Shown here piece after piece: positions 1 to 8,589 of a stretch of DNA of 22,422 nt. Below the pieces are notes generated by a model. It had not been told where the DNA came from. It ran no database searches and was given only the letters and a program-made list of their open reading frames with translations. Numbering within the stretch: position 1 is the stretch's first letter; each line of letters opens with the position of its first letter. Source of the DNA: Chara braunii (Eukaryota > Streptophyta > Charophyceae > Charales > Characeae); the NCBI GenBank assembly GCA_003427395.1, contig BFEA01000139.1, positions 123,942-146,363 of the forward strand. Reading direction: 5' to 3'. A program made the translations under genes and the position numbers.

Positions 1-42
<42 letters not shown>
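1..42. repeat. (AG)21 microsatellite at the window edge
   Basis: Uninterrupted AG dinucleotides run from the first base to about position 42 and probably continue upstream of the window. They lie in the intron that precedes the first visible exon. Positions 43-179 are the rest of that intron and end in the acceptor TTTTGTGCAG. Confidence 0.97.
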
Positions 43-44
<2 letters not shown>

Positions 45-179
45 TTCGTGGGTAGTGGTTTCTGCTTTTATGCGCTTGGTGATTTCATATCGTTGTTTCA
101 AAAGACGGGTTTAGGCAGGTGGCGTCGAGTATCTGATTGGTGAGGGGCTATTTCTGTTTGGCTACGAGATTTTGTGCAG

Positions 180-555
180 GATGGTGAACGGGCTGCTGAA
201 GACTGCACAGGGTGTTTCTCCTGGTATTGACACATCGTTAACACCACAGCAGGACACGGGTCTCAAATTGGCTGCGCTGAAGATTCTTGTGGGGGTGTTG
301 AGGTCAATGGGTAACTGGATGAATCGCCAGCTTCGGCTTACGGATGTGCCATACATGAACAAGGCGATAAGTATTCTCTCTGCAGTTGAAGATGCAGTCA
401 GTGACACAGCGTCTTCGTTTGCAGCAGGGGCTCGTGAGGGTGATGGGGTTGTGGAGGACAGCACAGATATGACAGACCTGTCATCAGAGAATGTTGCAGA
501 GTCCTCTGAAGTTGCTCAACTTGAGCAGCGCAGGGCGTACAAGCTAGAGTTGCAG
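180..555 (+). CDS. BIG: BIG-type ARF-GEF, exon A (late HUS region and linker into Sec7)
   Basis: First visible exon of a large plant ARF guanine-nucleotide exchange factor; earlier exons lie outside the window. The acceptor TTTTGTGCAG ends at 179. Base 180 completes a split codon, and the following ATG at 181 is an internal Met, not a start. The 125 full codons begin MVNGLLKTAQG, a segment conserved just after the HUS region. Then come the LRSMGNWMNRQLRL helix, an acidic Ser-rich linker that probably varies between species, and LEQRRAYKLELQ, which leads into Sec7. The donor CAG/GTCAGT follows base 555 in phase 0. BIG proteins act at the trans-Golgi network and endosomes, where they load GTP on ARF to start coat assembly. 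Residue numbers in the other exon entries count this Met as 1. Confidence 0.93.
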
Positions 556-610
556 GTCAGTTGCATATCAGCATGTCGGTGGGTTGGGCTATGTTGTGTG
601 TTGTTCCCAG

Positions 611-695
611 ATAAAATGTGCCCTTTCCCATGAAAAATGTGCCCTTTCCTAGACAAAATGTGTGCTTGCCCTTGACAAAATCTGCCCTTTCTCCA
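611..695 (+). repeat. Degenerate tandem repeat, about 20-bp period, 4 units
   Basis: Four successive variants of AAAATGTGCCCTTTCC are spaced about 20 bp apart. The first two are nearly identical and the last two are diverged. The repeat lies wholly inside intron 1. Confidence 0.8.
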
Positions 696-719
696 CATGC
701 ATATTCCACTTGAGAAACA

Positions 720-885
720 GGGAGTGTGAGTGGAAGTGGGTTGTGCAGTGTGCCCAAATTATGTGCGAGTTCCTTTATGCATGCCACCTGTGCTAGTGAC
801 TAGGGAGTGTGAGTGGAAGTGGGTTGTGCAGTGTGCCCAAATTATGTGCGAGTTGCTTTATGCATGCCACCTGTGCTAGTGACTA
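720..885 (+). repeat. 83-bp tandem duplication
   Basis: Positions 720-802 and 803-885 are the same 83-bp sequence in direct tandem. I see one difference: GAGTTCCTTT in the first copy is GAGTTGCTTT in the second. The near identity points to a recent duplication within intron 1. Confidence 0.95.
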
Positions 886-1058
886 GCATCTGGCATGCTA
901 GTTCTTTTTGTGTGGTGAGAATGCCAGTAAGGGTGGAAACTTGGAAGGAATAGGACTGGGGTTGCTCTCAAGGCGTGTGCAAATTGTGAGGGTTGAATCT
1001 AATGATTCCATCTCTCTGATGTGCTGGTGGCTGACTGTCTGGTTGGGTTGTCGTATCT

Positions 1059-1121
1059 TTCGTGTGTGCGTGCGCGCGCGCATGTGTGTGTGTGTGTGTG
1101 TGTGTGGTGTATGCGTGTGCG
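1059..1121 (+). repeat. TG/CG alternating purine-pyrimidine microsatellite
   Basis: Runs of GTGTGCGTGCGCGCGCGCA are followed by a long TG tract, ending a few bases before the acceptor at 1127-1129. Alternating purine-pyrimidine DNA of this sort can adopt Z-form. In RNA it puts UG-rich sequence next to a 3' splice site. Confidence 0.9.
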
Positions 1122-1129
1122 GATAACAG

Positions 1130-1552
1130 GAGGGAATCAACAGGTTCAACAAAAAACCCAAGAAGGGATTGGAGTACCTTATTAAGTCAGGGAAGATTGA
1201 TGGATCTCCTGAAGGAGTAGTTGAATTTTTGAAGTCCACACCGGGCCTTGACAAAGTGACGGTGGGGGAATATCTGGGTGAAATGGAGGAGTTCTGTTTG
1301 AAGGTCATGCATGCATATGTCGACTCGTGTGACTTCTCTGGAATGGGGATCGACGATGCCATCAGGAAGCTGGTTGTGGGTTTTCGACCGTCTGGAGAAT
1401 CACAGAAGATTGATCGATTGATGGAAAAACTTGCTGAGCGTTATTGCAAGTGTAATCCAAAGGCCTTCACAAGTGCAGATACGGCGTACGTTCTGGCTTA
1501 TTCGGTCATCATGCTGAACACTGATGCACATAACCCGATGGTAAAGATCAAG
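1130..1552 (+). CDS. BIG: BIG-type ARF-GEF, exon B (main part of the Sec7 catalytic domain)
   Basis: Phase 0 at both ends, 141 codons, residues 126-266. It encodes most of the Sec7 domain, which catalyses GDP release from ARF. The exon opens EGINRFNKKPKKGLEYLI. The glutamic-finger loop reads FRPSGESQKIDR, with E215 as the expected catalytic glutamate. AERYCKCNP and AYSVIMLNTDAHNP follow. Y249, S250 and D257 match the family residues linked to brefeldin A sensitivity. Oddity: the loop is normally FRLPGE, so L and P are replaced by P and S (codons CCG TCT at 1388-1393). The donor is AAG/GTATGT. The call is secure because Sec7 motifs run the full length of the exon. Confidence 0.96.
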
Positions 1553-1726
1553 GTATGTACTATTTTTTTGAGTCGATCAGTGTACTATTTTTTTGACCAG
1601 TGGGGCCGACTGGTCGGCGGTCTGCCAACCAGTCATAAAACAACCATCCACTAATTTTTTTTCAAATCTGAGTTGGGGTCTGTAATGCGCTTGCTGAGTA
1701 CAGCCCAAATCCGCTGAGAAACTTTT

Positions 1727-1857
1727 GGGGATGGGGGGGGGTATGGGGGGTTGGGGTTGGAGTATAGGGGCAGTATAGGGGGCGTATAGGGGGGTATAGG
1801 GGTTACATAGGGGGTATTGGGGGGGGGGGNTGGGGGGGTTGGGGGCGGTTTGGGGGT
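1727..1857 (+). repeat. G-rich minisatellite, possible G-quadruplex
   Basis: Irregular units of the type GGGGGTATAGGGG recur, together with uninterrupted G runs of 9-11 bases. The G-rich strand is the coding strand, so the pre-mRNA would carry the G runs. The single ambiguous base of the window (N at 1830) falls here, which suggests sequencing or assembly difficulty. Confidence 0.85.
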
Positions 1858-3160
1858 GCATCATCTAGTCGAAAAAGCATGTGATGATGCATATTGATAT
1901 TATTGAATAAGTGTCGGCAAGGAACTTGAAATGATGCGTCATGACACTCCACAAAGTGATGGTGATTGCAGCACCATGGCAAATGCACAGAAGCGGTGAA
2001 GTGTGAAGAATAATTACATCGCGTTGAAGATCATCTGACTCGCTCTCTCGCTGTCTGTGCATGATCAGATTGGACGTATGACGACATAGATAGAAAAACC
2101 ATGGCACAAAACTCAGAGAAAAGACATGTCACGAAACTCCAGGTAATGACCACGATCAAATTATGACGAAGATGGAGACACTTATTCAGAAGGAATATAT
2201 CTGTTGTCATCACTCGCAATCTCTCTCTGTGTCAACAGAACAGTACATGGCGAAGACACTGAGTTTGTTCCCTTCTCTCTCTCCCCCTTTCTGTCCATGT
2301 CCTGGGACTGAACAGCACATTTGAAGAAACATTGCGAAACACAGCCACCAACACACCCTCATCAGCTGGGTGAGCATGTGATGACATGGATGCAATAGTC
2401 ATGCCACAAAGCTGTGCAGAAATCCGCCTCTTTGTCTCTCTTGCATCTTCAATCAGTTTTCTCAGCTTTTCTGGCCATTTTGGTAGATAATGAGGTCATG
2501 ATACTTCAGGTAGCATTTATGATCGTGTTGTGTTGACGACAAAAGTCAATTCATGGAGAAACATGGGCAACGCCAAATATGGATAGGAAGACTGCCTCTC
2601 TCACTCTCTGTGAATTCACAGATGAAAGAGCTCATGGGAATCTAGATAGAAAGCTGTCGTAATCATCTGCGACCCTGGTCTGGTGGTCAGGACTCTCAGA
2701 GAATGACCGTGTCTACCGAACAGATATCAGAGAAGTCATCTGTCTCTATCTGTTGGTTCCCCTCCCCATACACATTTGGATTCAAAAGCGCATTACCTAC
2801 TCTCTTGCTTGATCTCAGCACTGAAGTGCCACTGAGCGCTAAGCAGGTGTTTGTCATGTAAGGTGTGTTGCAAGATGTGTTCTCGATCATGGTTTCACAT
2901 TGAGCTCCGAGCCAACATTTGCCGTGTGAGCTGTGTTGTCGGGTGTGCTCTGTGCATGGGGCAGACTATCTTGGCACTTTGGCTCCTGCTGTTGCTGGCA
3001 GCAAGTGACTGTGGGGTTGGGTGTTGGCTCATGATGTTGTCCTTTACTGGTTAAGAGCCACCATCATTGATTTGTCAGAATGGAGTGAGTACTGCTGTTG
3101 GACTGTGGGTCACTAAATTTTTGTATGGCAATCCACACATCTGGGGTTTGAAGTTGGGAT

Positions 3161-3189
3161 TGTGTGTGAGTGTGTGTGTGTGTGTGTGC

Positions 3190-3266
<77 letters not shown>
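3161..3266 (+). repeat. Compound (TG)n(AG)n microsatellite
   Basis: TG-rich sequence from about 3161 to 3193 switches directly to an AG tract of about 72 bp ending at 3266. The same TG-to-AG order recurs at 5335-5381 and 15436-15486. Confidence 0.96.
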
Positions 3267-3268
<2 letters not shown>

Positions 3269-4496
3269 TGCTATACAATGATCACGGCTCCATAGTAACT
3301 GTTCTTTCTTGTGAGCCCCCATGTGACTCCATGAAACGGTGTCCTTGCATGGGTGAAGACATTGCCTGAACACCCCTGTTACACGTTGGTTTTGCACAAA
3401 ACCATTTTGATTGTTGGAAACTGTTCCCTTGCGCTGATGAGGCAATGTGGGGGTAATTACGTTGTGCTATTCTCTTATGCGAGAGCCCATTTCGGAAATT
3501 CTTGCTTAGTGTGGAAAATGCTGCATTTGGGAATCTTGTATCGAACCTTAAACCTTGCAAGAAACTGAGGTCGCAAAAATGCAATCAGCTGACCAGGGTG
3601 GATATCAGTTTAGCGCTTCATGGGAGACATTGATTCTGGCTTCCTTGGATTAGGACTGATGGGCCTTGAGGCTAGTCTTCGAATCCATTTGAAGATTTAA
3701 ATGGGTGAGTTCAGCCCTTGATCAAGATTTGGATTCAGGCTGTAACCGTAAGGAGTTCGGTAAGTGCATTGGATAGAGGGTTTGTCATCTGGTCCTTTCG
3801 TACATTGACAGACAGTTGTTTCCACCTCTCTCCTCAAGGACAATTTGTGTCGTATTCTGAGTAGTTGTCTGACTGCTTCTGGTTTCAACAGGGTGGCACC
3901 GAGGGTCTTAAGAGTCTGTCTGATCACGCGTTTCAGGAGGTTTAGGGTGGTGTTCGAAGACTGAAATCGCTGAAACTACCAGGCTGTTGGAGTTCCGACC
4001 CAACAGGTCAGCACAGAGTGTCCTGAATTTTATATGGCTGACAAATTCCTGCTTGATCATGGGACTCCAGAAAACTGGTTGTTCAAAGGAGGGGCCTGGA
4101 ATTGGCACTAGATCGATGCCCCACAGAACAGAGTGCCTATCTTCTTTCTCTTAAGAATGGGAAAAAAAGCCCCTTCGAAGGTGAGACTTGCGCGCATTTC
4201 CCAGCTAGAATGACCAAGGAACTGAGAAGTCTCGAGTTGCTCCTTATCTGTTTTCCACTGTGACGTCCTGGATTTGTTTATTTTCCACTGTGACAGGGTG
4301 TGGGTGCTGGCTGTGCTTCTTGGTCTTCTCTCCATCTTCCGTTGCAGGTGGTTGCATTGTTCATTGGAAGTTGTCAAGTCCGTTCTGTTAGTAGGCTGCC
4401 TTTGGTCTGCGCGGAAGTGTTTATTTTGCACAGTCTCATCGATCGCATGTTCTCACTGTTATCTGTGGCATCTGCTCTTATGACATTTTGTCCATG

Positions 4497-4608
4497 ATTT
4501 TCTAGTCTGGGTCTTCTTCTTCTTCTTCTTCTGTTTTTTTTTTTTTTTTTTTTTTTTTAATGGGATTGAGCCCGTTAAGTTATTATTTCGACCTTATTTT
4601 CTAGTCTT
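4497..4608 (-). mobile_element. Short retroposed insertion with poly(A) tail and 12-bp target-site-like duplication
   Basis: ATTTTCTAGTCT occurs at 4497-4508 and again at 4596-4607. On the minus strand the segment between them reads as about 37 bp of body (4595-4559), then a run of about 25 A (4558-4534), then GAA repeats. This order of direct repeat, body, A-rich tail and direct repeat is that of target-primed retrotransposition. The body is too short to assign to a family; it may be a strongly 5'-truncated LINE or SINE. Confidence 0.55.
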
Positions 4609-4740
4609 TGTACCATTTAGCCACATGGGGCTGGTATTTTTCGGTTTGCGTGAAAGTCAAATGGATAGACATGCACAAGGTAGATGACTCTCTCTTGACC
4701 TGGTCATCCAACGGTTCGTTGCCCTGTCTTGTTTTTGCAG

Positions 4741-5033
4741 ATGTCTAAAGCAGAGTTCATTAGAAATAACCGCGGCATTGATGATGGTAATGACCTGCCT
4801 GAAGAAGTTTTGTCATCTCTCTATGACCGAATTGTCAAGAATGAGATCAAGATGAAGGTTGACATGTCGGATCATAAATCACAGCCGAGTTCAGGCAATA
4901 AGTTTGCAGGTGGACTGGACTCTATAATCAGTCTCGTTATTCGACGCCAAAGAGAAGTGCCTCTGATGGAAACAAGTGAGGATGTGATCAGGCACATGCA
5001 GGAGACATTCCGTGCAAAGGCAGGGAAGTCAAG
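4741..5033 (+). CDS. BIG: BIG-type ARF-GEF, exon C (end of Sec7 and start of the post-Sec7 region)
   Basis: Residues 267-363 plus two bases of codon 364. It starts MSKAEFIRNNRGIDDGNDLP, the last conserved block of Sec7, and continues through NEIKMKVD, where the catalytic domain ends. M267, the first residue, aligns with the position at which GNOM Met696 and ARNO Pro208 set brefeldin A response; a methionine there is the sensitive state. After Sec7 comes a Ser-rich linker, then GLDSIISLV and METSEDVIRHMQETFRAKAGKS. The donor AG/GTAAGA follows base 5033 in phase 2. The first base of exon D restores the frame, so I see no break. Confidence 0.95.
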
Positions 5034-5332
5034 GTAAGACTAATTTCATATGCATGTCTCGAGAGGATAGCACCACCCCACATGAGCCTGTATGGAGTTC
5101 ATCTCACTCTTTCTTAGCGAGGCCAAAGCCGAAGCCCAGAGAGCATGACCCACACAAAGCTGCTCAGGACAAAATCCGGCTTGAGACTTGTTCTATTGCT
5201 TCACCTGCTTGAAGTGTGTGCTCGTACTCGTACTCTCCTAAAACCTGGAAAAGAATGTGGGAGAGGCAACAGATTATCGCACGTGTTCTATGCAGTGGAG
5301 TTCTGCCACATCAATTCCAACTGCTTTGCACA

Positions 5333-5334
<2 letters not shown>

Positions 5335-5381
<47 letters not shown>

Positions 5382-5459
5382 TAAGCCTGAACTTTCTAAT
5401 CAATTTTGAGAGAGAGAGAGAGAGAGAGAGAGATTAGCCTGAACTTTCTAATCAATTTT
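5335..5459 (+). repeat. TG/AG microsatellite with duplicated 26-bp flank
   Basis: A (TG)n(AG)n tract at 5335-5381 is followed by AAGCCTGAACTTTCTAATCA plus TTTT. A second AG tract (5408-5433) is then followed by nearly the same 26 bp (5434-5459). The period is 52 bp. Slippage or unequal exchange in the AG tract, taking the neighbouring unique sequence with it, would explain this. Confidence 0.9.
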
Positions 5460-5677
5460 TTTCCCCCTTCTTGAGATGATTTTGATATTCCCTGCTCTCC
5501 CTACTTCCTGTGTGGAAGGCCTGACAAACTGGAGAGCAACGCTGAAGTATCTCTCTAGAAGAAATGAAGTAACTTTGTGATCTGCATGACCTGAAAGCGA
5601 TCCTACTAGATTTTAAGTGGATTTTCACAAAGTGAATGACATTTGTGCATGTGAAATCCGTACGACTCTTCCAGGTG

Positions 5678-5795
5678 CTGAACACATTCTTTGTGTATTG
5701 CACTGGAATCGTGGTCGTTCATGTAAATTGCACCTGTGAAAGGCTTTTCTAAATTGATGCATGCGCAATGGGTATTTCGTTTCACTGCATGACAC
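5678..5795 (+). repeat. 118-bp direct repeat, copy 1
   Basis: This begins CTGAACACATTCTTTGTGTA and ends CACTGCATGACAC. It matches 6642-6759 over the same 118-bp length with scattered substitutions, about 90% by eye. The two copies flank about 846 bp inside intron 3. They could be ends of a degraded element or a segmental duplication; I saw no TG...CA ends or coding remnants that would settle it. Confidence 0.85.
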
Positions 5796-5891
5796 TCCAA
5801 GCATATGCACCACGAGAGTTCACAAAATCCACACCGAAGTCCAGAGCTGGAAAGACTAGATTAGTGCAGCTCATATACTTCAATGAATGGT

Positions 5892-5995
5892 CATATTATA
5901 CAGAGCCAGAGTTCGAGCCACCAAGCGCTCATCAGTGCAACATCATATTATACAGATTCAGAGTCTGAGTCACCAAGCGCTCATCAGCGCATCAC
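5892..5995 (+). repeat. 52-bp tandem duplication
   Basis: CATATTATACAGA..CAGAGT opens units at 5892 and 5944. Both run through CACCAAGCGCTCATCAG. The copies differ at several positions, so the duplication is older than the one at 720-885. Confidence 0.85.
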
Positions 5996-6641
5996 CCAGC
6001 AGCCTCAATCAGGTATGTAACTCCCTCTCTCTCTCTCGTGGCTTGTATCACACAACCTCACTGCCTCACTCTCCCTCTCTCTCTCTCTCAGTCTCTGCCA
6101 CTGTGGGGATCACAACCCTGGATACATCCGCCTCCTACCACACATGTCGTACAGTTACAACTACTGTGTGGCTATGGCCACCTGTCTTCTACAGCATAGC
6201 GCTGCCCAGCAGGGCTCCCTAGCGCTCTGTCCACTCACATTAGCGCACAAGCACTAACAGCGCTTCCACCCTCTCGCGAATGAACAATCTGCCCGAATGA
6301 GGCTGGGCCAGTATTTTTACTGACTTGGACTGGGCCTGTACTTCACTTGGCCTTTTGCTCGACTTGCCCTTGCCCTGACTTTGACTGGTACCGGTCGCCC
6401 GCTGCCTGTTTTCTTTTGGAATATTGAGGCCCCGTACCTTCCAGACTTTTCCTTGGAGCGCTGCTGCACGTTGAGTGTGGGACTGGACTTTTAGGCCGGG
6501 TACCGGTTGAATTTGACCTGTGTGGCCTGAGGGGTACCCTACTCAACACCTTTTCTGTTTTGGCCTTCTTGTCCTCTTTTGACTCGGGGACCTTGACCCT
6601 GGGACTCGAATTGGGGTCTGCAACGTGAAAATGCCTTTTCA

Positions 6642-6759
6642 CTGAACACGTTCTTTGTGTATTGCATTGGAAGTGTGTTCATGCATGTAAAATTCACCTG
6701 TGAAAGGCTCTCCTAAATTGATGCATGCACAATGGGTATTTCGATTCACTGCATGCCAC
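6642..6759 (+). repeat. 118-bp direct repeat, copy 2
   Basis: Second copy of the sequence at 5678-5795, in the same orientation and 964 bp further on. It shares the blocks CACCTGTGAAAGGCT and CCTAAATTGATGCATGC and the GGGTATTTCG stretch. It ends 142 bp before exon D. Confidence 0.85.
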
Positions 6760-6901
6760 GTATTGCATTCTGTGGAAGTCTTTTATTTCCGTGTTTCTTT
6801 ACGACCGATGCTGGAGGGTTTGATGTTCTCTATTACGCAATGGGTATATGGCGAGTTTCACAATTGTTGTTTCTGTGATAATTGGACTTTGTAATTTGCA
6901 G

Positions 6902-7175
6902 AGCGGTGTATTATGAGGCCCGAGATGTGGAGGTCCTACGTCCCATGGTGGAGGTGGTTTGGGCCCCAATGCTTGCAGCATTTAGTGTGCCACTTGACAA
7001 CAGTGATGATGAAGTTGTCACCTTCCAGTGCTTGGAGGGATTCCGGCATGCAATCCATATTACTTCGGTGATGTGCATGGACAAGTACAGGGATGCATTT
7101 ATCACCTCACTTGCAAAGTTTACATCCCTCCACTCCGCAGCTGACATCAAGCAGAAGAATATCGATGCGATCAAG
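6902..7175 (+). CDS. BIG: BIG-type ARF-GEF, exon D (HDS1 region)
   Basis: Base 6902 completes Arg364, then 91 codons give residues 365-455. The sequence begins AVYYEARDVEVLRPMVEVVW, followed by APMLAAFSVPLDNSDDEVV, CLEGFRHAIHITSV and ITSLAKFTSLHSAADIKQKN. These are diagnostic HDS1 blocks of plant BIG proteins. HDS1 follows Sec7 and, in the yeast relative Sec7p, helps control autoinhibition and membrane recruitment. The acceptor is TAATTTGCAG and the donor is AAG/GTATGC in phase 0. No stop or frameshift is present. Confidence 0.95.
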
Positions 7176-7299
7176 GTATGCTATGTGCACCAACATACAT
7201 TACTCGCCCCTTCCAGGATTTTATTTCTTTATTCGTGAAGCACAGGCATGCGTTTCGGATATTTGGCGAAGCACAGGGACGCGTTACGGAATGATTGCT

Positions 7300-7331
<32 letters not shown>

Positions 7332-7588
7332 TTTTGCAGACCACAGTTCGAACCCCTGTGGAAAGACATTATCGAAATTATAGCATTACATGGGGTGGGG
7401 ATACAGGGTAATTTTTGAAATACACGAAATGCATGGGACACAGACTGGTCGGTCTTTACGTGGATGGGAGGGAGGGGGGGGGAGGTCCCACCACGAAAGA
7501 AGATATTATCTCACGACAGAATGTGAACATTGCTTGGTTTGTTTCTCACTTTGTTGTTGGTTGTTGTGGTTCTATTGGCTTTTGGCAG
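7176..7588 (+). other. Intron 4 (413 bp), shortest visible intron
   Basis: GT-AG intron in phase 0. It contains a long T/C tract ending in GCAG at 7336-7339, which looks like an acceptor but is not the one used (see the separate entry). It also holds CCACAG..CTGTGG arms around TTCGAACCC (7341-7361), and a G run near 7470. The true acceptor is TTTTGGCAG at 7580-7588. Confidence 0.85.
7300..7339 (+). promoter_or_regulatory. Decoy 3' splice site with strong pyrimidine tract
   Basis: About 36 bases made only of T and C (CTTTTT repeats) end in TTGCAG at 7339. As an acceptor it looks better than the real one at 7588. Splicing there from exon D would read ACC ACA GTT CGA and meet a TAA about 24 codons later, so it would truncate the protein. 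Alternatively, the tract is the A-rich tail of a minus-strand retroposon. Confidence 0.4.
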
Positions 7589-8118
7589 GCTCTTGTGGCG
7601 ATTGCTGACGAAGATGGAAACTATCTTCAGGAGGCATGGGAACATATTCTTACTTGTGTGTCCCGGTTTGAGCACTTGCACCTCATCGGAGAGGGTGTGG
7701 CCACTGACGGAATGTTCTTTTCGGCGCCGCAATCCGAGATGGACAAGGCCCGTCAGACTCAGAACATGATAAAGAATGTGCTGCCAGCACTCCCGTCTCC
7801 CATCAAGAAAAAGGGTGGAGGGCGCTTTGCAATGGCTGCCGCGAACGCTGCCAGGCGTGGCTCATATGACAGTGCTGGAGTTGGAGGGCACGCTGCAGGA
7901 ATTGTCACATCAGAGCAGATGAACAATCTTGTTCAGAACCTTAATATGTTGGAGCAAATTGACAGCTTTGAGATGAATCGTATATTCACAAGGAGTGAGC
8001 GCCTCAACGGCGGGGCAATCGTAGATTTTGTGAAGGCCTTGTGCAAAGTGTCTCTCGAAGAATTGAAATCCCAAACTGAGCCACGTGTCTTCAGCCTGAC
8101 GAAGATTGTTGAAATATC
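7589..8118 (+). CDS. BIG: BIG-type ARF-GEF, exon E (post-HDS1 region)
   Basis: Residues 456-631 plus two bases of codon 632. It opens ALVAIADEDGNYLQEAWEHI, then LTCVSRFEHLHLIGEGV, all conserved in plant BIG proteins. A middle segment (about 500-550) is poorly conserved, Ala/Gly-rich and basic (PIKKKGGGRF, AAANAARRGSYDS). Conservation returns with VTSEQMNNLVQNLNMLEQI, RIFTRSERLN, IVDFVKALCKVS and EPRVFSLTKIVEI. The donor TC/GTAAGT after 8118 is phase 2, matched by exon F. The frame is also open upstream in the intron (7415-7588), but homology starts exactly at the acceptor, so 7589 is the exon start. Confidence 0.95.
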
Positions 8119-8339
8119 GTAAGTTATTGTCAAAGTTGTGCCCAAAATATGGTCAGGGAATTGAGTGGATGATTAAGGGAAAGACGGAGGGGATAAAGAT
8201 TTTTGCACGGACAAAGGGAAAGAAGAGGAGGATAAATGAATCAAATATTCATCAACCTTGAAAGGGTTGAGTGAGGTGGAGTGTAGGTGTGATATGTGTG
8301 TTGGAGAGTAATGGCATAATGAATGCTGAAACCCAATCC

Positions 8340-8525
8340 TATCACCTTCGGAAAAAAGTGGGATAATCCCAGGCCTGACTAGAACTCGTATCAGAAACCT
8401 TAGCAGCTGGAGGGTATGACCGTTTGTTGCGGTGTGACGATCCGGGTAGCCCAAGATCACAGGGGTTCGTTTGGGTGCCACGCCTGGGCAAGGGCAGTCC
8501 CGGCGCATAAAAAAAAAAAAAAAAA
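8340..8525 (+). mobile_element. Candidate retroposon ending in poly(A)
   Basis: GC-rich sequence ending CCCGGCGCAT is followed by a run of about 17 A at 8509-8525. GGGCAAGGGC occurs on both sides of the A run. I found no convincing target-site duplication and the left end is uncertain. On the minus strand AGTTCTAGTCA (near 8380) loosely resembles a Pol III B box. This could be a SINE-like insertion; family unknown. Confidence 0.3.
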
Positions 8526-8589
8526 CAAGATACCCGGCCCACTCGGGCAAGGGCCAGCCAAGGTACCTGTGAAAAGGGGAAAGAAAAAA

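Larger units (their letters stand above)
556..1129 (+). other. Intron 1 (574 bp), mostly repeats
   Basis: GT-AG intron in phase 0. It holds a 20-bp-period degenerate tandem repeat, an 83-bp exact-style duplication and a TG/CG microsatellite near its 3' end, each listed separately. The acceptor is GGATAACAG, without a strong pyrimidine tract. Confidence 0.9.
1553..4740 (+). other. Intron 2 (3188 bp)
   Basis: GT-AG intron in phase 0, with acceptor TTGTTTTTGCAG. It begins with a 25-bp-spaced direct repeat of GTACTATTTTTTTGA (1557 and 1582). A G-rich block follows at 1727-1857, then about 1.3 kb with loosely repeated CT-rich and ATGACGA-like segments (about 1900-2800) in which I recognise no element. 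A TG/AG microsatellite lies at 3161-3266. Between 3697 and 4108 two adjacent minus-strand open stretches look like decayed coding sequence of unknown origin. A short retroposon lies at 4497-4608. Confidence 0.85.
5034..6901 (+). other. Intron 3 (1868 bp)
   Basis: GT-AG intron in phase 2. It holds a TG/AG microsatellite with a duplicated flank (5335-5459), two direct copies of a 118-bp sequence (5678 and 6642), and a 52-bp tandem duplication (5892-5995). A minus-strand open stretch rich in Lys, Ser and Pro (6642-6343) has no recognisable motif. The acceptor is TAATTTGCAG. Confidence 0.85.

Noticed and set aside
172-183. Translation start near the first exon (TTG at 172 or ATG at 181)
   Set aside because: Family alignment places this sequence well inside the protein, after about 500 residues, and an AG acceptor ends at 179.
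2335-2365. Other hammerhead boxes (CTGATGAG on the minus strand near 2350, 5930, 5980 and 11995)
   Set aside because: None is followed by a pairable stem II and GAAA-type box, so these are chance octamers.
3075-3445. Minus-strand frames with long Ser-Leu and Thr-His runs
   Set aside because: These are direct translations of the AG and TG microsatellite at 3161-3266. The similar frames at 15369-15602 and 21099-21603 have the same cause.
3697-4108. Adjacent minus-strand open stretches in intron 2
   Set aside because: They look mildly protein-like but show no motif I can name, and one is in a different frame from the other. Too weak to annotate as a pseudogene.
7341-7361. tRNA T-arm or B box around TTCGAACCC
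   Set aside because: The hairpin has a 9-nt loop and no A box or acceptor stem at tRNA spacing on either strand.
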